Positions 32,698 through 37,821 of a stretch of 37,821 bases of DNA are shown one piece after another. The stretch lies in the NCBI RefSeq assembly GCF_900142445.1, contig NZ_FRAV01000046.1, positions 1-37,821 of the forward strand, written 5' to 3'. The first letter of the stretch is position 1, and each line of letters opens with the position of its first letter. A model generated the notes under the pieces. That model was not told the DNA's origin. It did not search any database and was given only the letters and a program-made list of their open reading frames with translations. A program made the translations under genes and the position numbers. The DNA comes from Chryseobacterium polytrichastri. GTDB lineage: Bacteria; Bacteroidota; Bacteroidia; Flavobacteriales; Weeksellaceae.

Positions 32698-32809
32698 AAT
32701 AAATAGTTGTAATAACAATTGCCCTTTTTATCATAGTTAGAATAAGTTAACCCTTATATATTCAAGTTATTTTGTACAAGAAAGACCGTTCCTCATAAGA
32801 TCGGTTTTT
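32698..32809 (+). ncRNA. Candidate small RNA ending in the second terminator copy
   Basis: A promoter-type box (32684-32691) and an intrinsic terminator (ACCGTTC with GATCGGT, 32785-32805, then Ts) bracket about 112 bases with no ATG on the plus strand and no ORF. The 3' part (AACCC...TTATTTTGTACAAG...hairpin) is a diverged copy of the segment that terminates the preceding operon. The length, promoter, terminator and lack of a coding frame make a small RNA plausible. The alternative is a spare terminator copy left by duplication. Confidence 0.45.
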
Positions 32810-32811
32810 CG
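32748..32811 (+). repeat. Terminator unit, copy 2 of a diverged direct repeat
   Basis: This segment repeats the order of copy 1: AACCCTTATATATTCAA, TTATTTTGTACAAG, then the CCGTTCCTCATA hairpin with T run. The hairpin differs at several bases, but the stem is largely kept (one T-T mismatch). The unit lies about 90 bases before guaB and can insulate it. Confidence 0.8.
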
Positions 32812-32881
32812 ATTTAAGTTATTGATTATTAATTTTTATTTAAACTATTGAAAAGGATTTTCATATCTCGTTGAAATAGCC

Positions 32882-32889
32882 TAATTTTG
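32882..32889 (+). promoter_or_regulatory. -7 box (TAATTTTG) of guaB
   Basis: TAATTTTG fits TAnnTTTG and ends 14 bases before the guaB start codon, so the leader would be only a few bases long. The -33 region is not clear. Confidence 0.55.
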
Positions 32890-32903
32890 CAAAGAAAGTA
32901 AAG

Positions 32904-34364
32904 ATGTCTATTCATAACAAAATTGTAGAGGCAGCCATCACTTTCGATGACGTTCTTCTAGTCCCTTCTTATTCAGAAGTTTTACCTAACCAGGTTTCAT
33001 TAAAATCAAGACTTACCGACAAAATCACGCTGAATGTTCCGATAGTATCTGCTGCAATGGACACAGTTACTGAAGGTGACCTCGCTATTGCATTGGCAAG
33101 AGTTGGAGGTTTAGGTTTTATTCACAAAAATATGACGATTGAAGAGCAGGCTGCACAGGTTAACCGTGTAAAGCGTTCTGAAAACGGAATGATTTCTGAT
33201 CCTGTTACCCTTTCAAAAGATCACACTTTGGCTGAGGCTAAAGAAACAATGAGCAGATATAAAATCTCTGGTTTACCAGTGGTAGATGCTAATAATGTAT
33301 TGATCGGAATTATCACCAATAGAGATGTAAAATATCAGGAAAACCTTAATCTTAAGGTTGAAGAGATCATGACGAAAGAAAATCTGATCACTTCTGATAA
33401 AAATACCAACTTAGAAAAAGCAAAAGCAATTCTTCTTAAGAGCCGTGTTGAAAAACTTCCGATTGTAGATCAGGATAATAAATTGGTTGGTTTAATTACT
33501 ATCAAAGATATCGACAATCAGCTAGAATATCCAAACTCTAATAAAGACCAAAAAGGACGCCTTATCGTTGGAGCCGGAGTAGGGGTTGGAGAAGATACAA
33601 TGGCTAGAATCGCTGCTTTAGTAGAAGCTGGTGTAGATATTATTGCTATTGATTCTGCACACGGGCATTCTATAGGAGTTTTAGATAAAATCAAACAAAT
33701 CAGACAAGCGTACCCAGATTTGGATATCGTAGGTGGAAATATTGTAACTGCAGAAGCTGCAGAAGATTTAATTAAAGCAGGAGCAAACGTTCTTAAAGTA
33801 GGTGTTGGTCCTGGTTCTATCTGTACAACAAGAGTTGTTGCCGGAGTTGGGGTTCCTCAATTATCTGCGATTTACAACGTGTACGAATATGCTCAATCTA
33901 AAAATGTTACTGTAATTGCGGATGGAGGTATTAAACTTTCAGGAGATATCGTAAAAGCAATCGCAAGTGGAGCTGGAGCAGTAATGCTAGGTTCTCTTTT
34001 AGCTGGAACTGATGAGGCTCCGGGAGAAGAAATTATTTTCCAAGGTAGAAAATTCAAGTCTTACCAAGGTATGGGAAGTCTTTCTGCAATGAAGAGAGGT
34101 GGAAAAGAGAGATATTTCCAAAGTGAAGCTAAGAAATTCGTTCCGGAAGGAATTGAAGGAAGAGTACCACACAAAGGAAAATTGGAAGATGTAATTTTCC
34201 AATTAACAGGAGGTCTTAGAGCTGGTATGGGATATTGTGGAGCTAAAGATATTGAAGCTTTACAAACCGACACTAAAATGGTAATGATCACAGGAAGCGG
34301 ATTGAAAGAATCTCACCCACATGATGTTATCATCACTCAGGAAGCTCCGAATTATTCTTTATAA
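32904..34364 (+). CDS. guaB: Inosine-5'-monophosphate dehydrogenase
   Basis: A 486-residue cytoplasmic enzyme that oxidises IMP to XMP with NAD+, the committed step of guanine nucleotide synthesis. TIM-barrel with a CBS pair inserted at about 95-210 (MISDPVTLSKDHTLAEA; IMTKENLITSD...VGLITIKDI). The catalytic loop VGPGSICTTR holds Cys307; other signatures are IDSAHGHS, GNIVTAEAA, ADGGIKLSGDIVKAIASGAGAVMLGSLLAGTDEAPG and the flap YQGMGSLSAMKRGGKERY. The length matches the family. It has its own promoter-like box and terminator, so it is a single-gene unit, apart from the shared edge with the small RNA region. Confidence 0.98.
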   Translation: MSIHNKIVEAAITFDDVLLVPSYSEVLPNQVSLKSRLTDKITLNVPIVSAAMDTVTEGDLAIALARVGGLGFIHKNMTIEEQAAQVNRVKRSENGMISDPVTLSKDHTLAEAKETMSRYKISGLPVVDANNVLIGIITNRDVKYQENLNLKVEEIMTKENLITSDKNTNLEKAKAILLKSRVEKLPIVDQDNKLVGLITIKDIDNQLEYPNSNKDQKGRLIVGAGVGVGEDTMARIAALVEAGVDIIAIDSAHGHSIGVLDKIKQIRQAYPDLDIVGGNIVTAEAAEDLIKAGANVLKVGVGPGSICTTRVVAGVGVPQLSAIYNVYEYAQSKNVTVIADGGIKLSGDIVKAIASGAGAVMLGSLLAGTDEAPGEEIIFQGRKFKSYQGMGSLSAMKRGGKERYFQSEAKKFVPEGIEGRVPHKGKLEDVIFQLTGGLRAGMGYCGAKDIEALQTDTKMVMITGSGLKESHPHDVIITQEAPNYSL

Positions 34365-34385
34365 GATAATTTTAAGAGATAAATT

Positions 34386-34413
34386 AAAAGCCACACAATT
34401 TGTGTGGCTTTTG
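34386..34413 (+). terminator. Terminator of guaB
   Basis: AAAAGCCACACA pairs with TGTGTGGCTTTT around a 3-base loop, 21 bases after the guaB stop, followed by a T-rich stretch. Confidence 0.88.
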
Positions 34414-34456
34414 TGTGTTTTTAAATGAATAATTTCAGTTAGAATTATCAATAGGA

Positions 34457-34509
34457 GCGGACTTTAGTCCGCTTTCAAAATATAGATTGGCAAAATTGGC
34501 TTTAGCCAA
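34457..34509. repeat. Twin-hairpin REP-like repeat
   Basis: Two hairpins with TTTA-containing tops lie 23 bases apart: GCGGACTTTAGTCCGC (34457-34472) and TTGGCTTTAGCCAA (34496-34509). The pair has the look of a dispersed intergenic repeat ('GGACTTTAGTCC', 'GGCTTTAGCC') that I recall from Chryseobacterium-type genomes. It lies between guaB and the convergent dsbA-like gene. Confidence 0.6.
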
Positions 34510-34564
34510 AACTTATATTGATTAAAGCTTAAGATTATTGGAGTCAGTGCTTTATGGTTGTAAA

Positions 34565-35083
34565 CTAAGAAAGTAGGTCAATGAAACAATCATACGTTCC
34601 ATCATAATCTTCCCATTTCTGATTGTTCACAAAAAATGATGGAGTTCCGTTAACGCCGCTTCTTACGCCGCCTTCAAAGTCAGCTTCAATTTTATCCTGA
34701 ATTTCAGATGTACTTATATCATTCTCAATTTTATTAACATCTAATTGTAGTACTCTTATACATTCTTTAAGCAAGCCTTCATTCAGTAAATTCTGATTAT
34801 CATAAATAAGATCGTGCATTTCCCAGAATTTCCCCTGATTTCCTGCAGCTTCAGCAATTGCCGCCGCCGACATGGCATATTCATGAGAATCCGTTAAGGG
34901 AAAGTTTCTAAAAACAAAGGCAACATCATCGGGATATTCCTCAATAAATTTTTTGACCAAAGGAAAAGCATGTCCACAATAAGGACATTGGTAATCTCCA
35001 TATTCAACCAACACAATTTTTGCAGTTTCCGGATTTCCCTGAACATGATCATTCGGACCAATCGGAATTCTTAAAGTAGACAT
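34565..35083 (-). CDS. DsbA-like thioredoxin-fold protein
   Basis: A 172-residue protein with a DsbA/thioredoxin fold. The active site is Cys33-Pro-Tyr-Cys36 (GDYQCPYCGHA); the cis-proline loop is NGTPSFFVN (Thr147-Pro148). The helical insertion (AMSAAAIAEAAGNQGKFWEMHDLIYDN) is typical of the DsbA/BdbD group. No signal peptide is visible, so it is probably cytoplasmic, unlike periplasmic DsbA; this matches the small stand-alone DsbA-domain proteins found with stress genes. It follows a peroxiredoxin gene by 11 bases on the same strand, so both may act on thiol or peroxide stress. The electron donor is unknown. Confidence 0.9.
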   Translation of the reverse strand: MSTLRIPIGPNDHVQGNPETAKIVLVEYGDYQCPYCGHAFPLVKKFIEEYPDDVAFVFRNFPLTDSHEYAMSAAAIAEAAGNQGKFWEMHDLIYDNQNLLNEGLLKECIRVLQLDVNKIENDISTSEIQDKIEADFEGGVRSGVNGTPSFFVNNQKWEDYDGTYDCFIDLLS

Positions 35084-35094
35084 ATTTATAGTTT

Positions 35095-35553
35095 TTATTT
35101 TAAATTTTCTAATGCATCGATAATTCCATCAGCTCCAGGATTAATTCCGTCTGGTGACAAATAACTCCATTGGATTATCCCATCCTTATCAATCACAAAC
35201 AGTGCTCTTTTCGAAGTTCCATTTTCTTCATTATAAACTCCATATGCTTTGGAAACCTCACCTTTAGGGTTAAAATCTGCTAATAACGGATAATGTAATT
35301 TCCGATCTGCCATAAAAGCATCGTGGCACCAAGAGCTATCTACAGAGATCCCAAGAATATCTGCATTGTATTTATGAAAAATACTAAGCATCTCATTATA
35401 CAAAGCCACTTGATCTCCACAAACAGGACTCCAGTCTGCCGGATAAAAAACCAAGATTAAATTTTTACCTAAAAAATCAGAGCGTTTTAATTTCTGATCG
35501 GGAGTCGCATGAAGCTCAAAATCGGGCGCTGAGGTTCCTTGTTGTAGTATCAT
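35095..35553 (-). CDS. Peroxiredoxin (AhpC/TSA family)
   Basis: A 152-residue cytoplasmic peroxidase of the AhpC/TSA superfamily, close in form to AhpE-type enzymes. The peroxidatic motif is FYPADWSPVCGDQ with Cys45. A second cysteine, Cys76 (SSWCHDAF), could act as the resolving cysteine. The family motifs APDFELHA and RALFVIDKDGIIQW are present. It reduces hydrogen peroxide or organic peroxides using thiols. The DsbA-like gene starts 11 bases after its stop, which suggests that a protein-disulfide partner is co-expressed. No OxyR/Fur type site was identified upstream. Confidence 0.93.
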   Translation of the reverse strand: MILQQGTSAPDFELHATPDQKLKRSDFLGKNLILVFYPADWSPVCGDQVALYNEMLSIFHKYNADILGISVDSSWCHDAFMADRKLHYPLLADFNPKGEVSKAYGVYNEENGTSKRALFVIDKDGIIQWSYLSPDGINPGADGIIDALENLK

Positions 35554-35661
35554 AGAGTTGTGGTTTGGGTAATAAAATTAAGGATAAAGATTTAATTATT
35601 GAAAAATGATGAGATAAATTAATTAAAATAGATAGGGTATATTCAAAAGCTAAAAGAAGCT

Positions 35662-35779
35662 ATTTTCAGACTCGTTGAAAAAAAATTGACCAATAGACTT
35701 TTTTGCTAAAAACTCTGTCGCACTATAAACCACAAAAACCTCGCATTTTTGCGAGGGGGTATCTTTAAAGGAACGAGCA
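35662..35779. repeat. Cassette-flanking direct repeat, copy 1
   Basis: About 118 bases, imperfectly matching 37589-37726. Shared blocks: ATTTTCAGACTCGT, ACCAATA, GACTTTTTTGCTAAAAA, a run ending in CACAAAAACCTCGCA, and ACGAGCA near the end. It lies just downstream of the immunity-type lipoprotein gene and contains its terminator. Confidence 0.7.
35734..35756 (-). terminator. Terminator after the probable immunity gene
   Basis: On the minus strand CCTCGCA and TGCGAGG pair around a short A loop and are followed by TTTTT. It is inside direct repeat copy 1, so each cassette carries its own terminator. Confidence 0.8.
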
Positions 35780-35793
35780 TGGAAAAAAGATTT

Positions 35794-36510
35794 CTAATTC
35801 TTATAAATAAATTCTCTTTGTAATTTATTAGTTGGGTCAGAACTTATGTAAGTTATTTTTTTGATTCTGTTTTTATCATAAAAATATTCTCTTTTTAAAC
35901 TCTTATTATTCTCCAGTAAAAAGGTTTCCTTTATTGGTAAACTATCTTTAATTACCAAATTATAGTCCTTGATGATTTCGCTTTCAGGAATAAATAACGT
36001 AATATAAGAAGGATAAAAACGGATTTTTTTATTAAAGTTCTTATAAATTATTGTCTTTTCATTTCCGTTTACAATAGAGTCTTTTTTAAAATCATCATAA
36101 TTCTTACCCACTGTTAAAATAGTAGCAAGGTCATTAACTTCACTACTGACTGCTTCAGGATGTTCAATCTTAATTCCTTTGGTTGATAAATCCTTAGCTT
36201 GATACAAATAATTTAGTACAGACTGAGTGTAATCAACATCTTTTACATTACCCTGAGAAACATAATTAAATTTTCCATTTTGATAAGTATAGTTCGATTT
36301 AGACTCTATTGTATTTGTTTGTTCATTGTATGATATTACTTCAATAGGCAAGTCTTTTTCATCGTATAGATAAGTAAAAAGCCTTTTACTATCTTCTAAA
36401 ATATCTGTGGTCTTATTTTTTTTAATTTCTACAGATTGGATAGGCTTATTATCATTCTTTTTTGAACAGGTTGCTAATAAAGTCGCTACTAAAATAATTG
36501 CTATTCTCAT
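35794..36510 (-). CDS. Lipoprotein, probable immunity protein of the Rhs toxin
   Basis: A 238-residue lipoprotein: short hydrophobic leader (IAIILVATLLATC) with lipobox LATC (Cys15) followed by SKKNDNKP. The mature part has repeated beta strands with many Tyr and Lys residues (RLFTYLYDEKDLPIEVISYNEQ; NKSLKREYFYDKNRIKKITYISSD) and looks like the 'YD-repeat-like' secreted lipoproteins of flavobacteria. The start overlaps the stop of the Rhs toxin gene as ATGA (36507-36510), a sign of a coupled toxin-immunity pair. Periplasmic or outer-membrane location suits a toxin that acts outside the cytoplasm. A terminator follows in the direct repeat. Immunity function is an inference from position. Confidence 0.7.
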   Translation of the reverse strand: MRIAIILVATLLATCSKKNDNKPIQSVEIKKNKTTDILEDSKRLFTYLYDEKDLPIEVISYNEQTNTIESKSNYTYQNGKFNYVSQGNVKDVDYTQSVLNYLYQAKDLSTKGIKIEHPEAVSSEVNDLATILTVGKNYDDFKKDSIVNGNEKTIIYKNFNKKIRFYPSYITLFIPESEIIKDYNLVIKDSLPIKETFLLENNKSLKREYFYDKNRIKKITYISSDPTNKLQREFIYKN

Positions 36511-37541
36511 TTTGTTACTTTCCAGAAAATTGTTTGATTATATACTGCTGAAGATTGAAGTCTAATTTTACCTTTGTTCATACCTGTGGTTGCTGCCTTT
36601 ACCTGTGGTGCTTGGAAGCCAGAACCTACAGCACCTTTCCATTTGGCATAATCTCCATCTGATATATTCCAACCCATCGTATTCATATGCAATTCAAATC
36701 GTCCTGTACTTTTTCTATTGTCTGATGCTGGAAATAATGCTTGCTCTTTTCCATCCCATTGCTTTGCTCCATTACTATAATCAGCACCTCCTGTTACAGC
36801 ATTAATTACCGCTCCTACAGCAACCTGCATTTTCGTCCCATTTCTATCTGTTTTTTCAGTATCCCTAAATGATTCTGCTTGTTGGCTACTACCTCCGTAA
36901 GCTTCACCGTTTTGTTCGTGCACACTTGCAATGGAATACATTTCTTTTTTTAGTTCTGTTCCCATCTCAGATTTAAAAGCAGAACTTTCTCCAAAAACAG
37001 TAGAAGCTTTTGCCTCTAACTTACTTTGGTTTATATCAAGTTCTTTAGCATTGGCAAAAGTGGCATTTCCTTTTTTGTCTTTTCCAATACCATCAGAAAT
37101 ATAAACTTTTCCATCATTTCCTAAATATCTTCCAAATTTTGTATAGTAGTCTCCTTCAGGAGCCATTCTATCTGGGTCGATAAAACGTATTGGATTATTA
37201 AAAGCATAATTGTAAGGACTATGACGACGCATTTGTTCTGCAAGAGGGTCAATTACTCCCCATCTTCCAATATCCGCCATATACATCCTCGCCCCATAAT
37301 CATACACTCCGGATTCCTGCAATTCCTTACCATTATATTTGTAATTCTGATATCCGCCCAATAAGCTTTTCATACTGCCAATATGATTCATTCCAAAGGC
37401 ATAGTAATTATTAGTATCTGTAACTTCCAGAGCTCCTGCGGCGTTTTTAGCAAAATTGACTCTTGCATTTCCTAAGTGGTCTCTATACTGGTAAATATAA
37501 CGATTTTCCGTAAAGCTGTAAAATCCTTTTGAGGTAAGTAT
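36507..37541 (-). pseudogene. Rhs C-terminal fragment with variable toxin domain (5'-truncated)
   Basis: An Rhs core fragment followed by a variable C-terminal domain. From the ATG at 37391 there are 294 residues, but the same frame is open and matches Rhs for about 50 codons more (to 37541, preceded by TGA): SFTENRYIYQYRDHLGNARV and YYAFGMNHIG. From the ATG, core motifs are YKYNGKELQESGVYDYGARMY, GRWGVIDPLAEQ and YNYAFNNPIRFIDPD (to about 80). The usual DPDG here reads DPDR. The tip (81-294) has VFGESS with Glu135, YSIASV, AVGAVINAVTGGADYSNG and KQWDGKE, loosely like a SleB-type cell-wall hydrolase. No signal peptide or start of a full Rhs gene is present, so it is an orphan tip, possibly expressed only after recombination into a full-length rhs. 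Confidence 0.75.
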
Positions 37542-37588
37542 TCAATCCAATACTAACCTAGAGACGATAGAATTTGAACAAGAAAACC

Positions 37589-37726
37589 ATTTTCAGACTC
37601 GTGGAAAAAATGCTTACCAATAAAAAAATTAAAGACTTTTTTGCTAAAAATTCAACTGTATTATAAAACACAAAAACCTCGCAAAATACGAGGTTTTTAT
37701 TATAACTTTCCCTTGGGATACGAGCA
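37589..37726. repeat. Cassette-flanking direct repeat, copy 2
   Basis: About 138 bases, matching 35662-35779 with a small insertion around 37621-37632. It lies between the truncated rhs fragment and the end of the next minus-strand gene, so it marks the boundary of the cassette. The repeats are 1.93 kb apart, start to start. Confidence 0.7.
37672..37698 (-). terminator. Terminator in direct repeat copy 2
   Basis: AAAAACCTCG pairs with CGAGGTTTTT around CAAAATA, with T runs on both strands. It follows the partial minus-strand gene at the right edge by 51 bases and corresponds to the terminator in repeat copy 1. Confidence 0.8.
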
Positions 37727-37749
37727 AGACGCCATAAGTGTTCGAAACC

Positions 37750-37821
37750 TCATTCTGGATTTAAAATTTCATTCACTTTATTAGGATCCCCACCGCATCT
37801 TTCCACAATATCTTTAATAAT
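37750..37821 (-). CDS. C-terminal end of an unknown protein (partial)
   Basis: The last 72 bases encode, on the minus strand, 23 residues and a stop (IIKDIVERCGGDPNKVNEI then LNPE), with no stop in frame to the window edge. Coding is plausible: the ending is followed by a repeat with a terminator, exactly as for the lipoprotein gene at 35794. By position it may be the immunity or toxin gene of a neighbouring cassette. Too little is present to name it. Confidence 0.5.
   Translation of the reverse strand: MIKDIVERCGGDPNKVNEILNPE

Noticed and set aside
35554..35793. Short gene between the peroxiredoxin gene and the Rhs cassette
   Set aside because: No frame of useful length; the stretch is AT-rich and holds the direct repeat and its terminator.

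Overview
The window looks like chromosomal DNA of a Chryseobacterium-like member of the Flavobacteriia (Bacteroidota). The evidence is low GC throughout, two SusC/SusD pairs, TAnnTTTG-type promoter boxes, many proteins ending their signal peptide in 'AQ', DUF4252/GIN proteins and Rhs proteins of the flavobacterial type. No plasmid or phage backbone and no transposase is visible.

Layout. 1-360: 3' end of a 23S rRNA gene, 5S rRNA and the terminator of an rRNA operon. 361-1014: a gene-free strip of repeats, comprising a 12-copy heptamer tandem repeat, two hairpin repeats of one design, a long palindrome and a flavobacterial-type structured repeat. 1015-6318 (minus): five genes whose order and protein features suggest a chaperone-usher-like surface-fibre system: small secreted subunit, PapD-like chaperone, usher-like outer-membrane protein, a paralogous subunit and a third small protein. 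I consider this the best candidate for an undescribed system. 6519-13809 (minus): SusC, SusD and a phosphocholine-specific phospholipase C. 13998-16575 (minus): an Omp85-type barrel and a short-chain dehydrogenase. 16960-23289 (plus): a second SusC/SusD pair followed by a phosphodiesterase-alkaline phosphatase fusion. The two SusCD units point away from each other and each ends in a phosphoesterase, suggesting uptake of phosphate- or phospholipid-derived compounds rather than glycans.

23393-27613 (minus): two secreted unknowns, aroA, a MazG-like pyrophosphohydrolase and a beta-helix lipoprotein. 27799-29395 (plus): type B ribosomal protein L31 and a GlmU-like protein. 29494-32503 (plus): an ECF sigma factor, a probable anti-sigma factor and two DUF4252 proteins, one fused to a GIN (DUF2807) domain. 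32504-32903: a duplicated terminator region that may include a small RNA gene. 32904-34364: guaB. 34565-35553 (minus): a peroxiredoxin and a DsbA-like protein.

35662-37821 (minus): a displaced Rhs C-terminal toxin/immunity cassette. An Rhs core fragment carries a C-terminal domain that vaguely resembles cell-wall hydrolases, and its stop overlaps the start of a lipoprotein, the probable immunity protein. Imperfect direct repeats of about 120-140 bp flank the pair. The end of a further gene lies beyond the outer repeat, so the window probably cuts an array of such cassettes. All functional names come from reading motifs; no database search was run.
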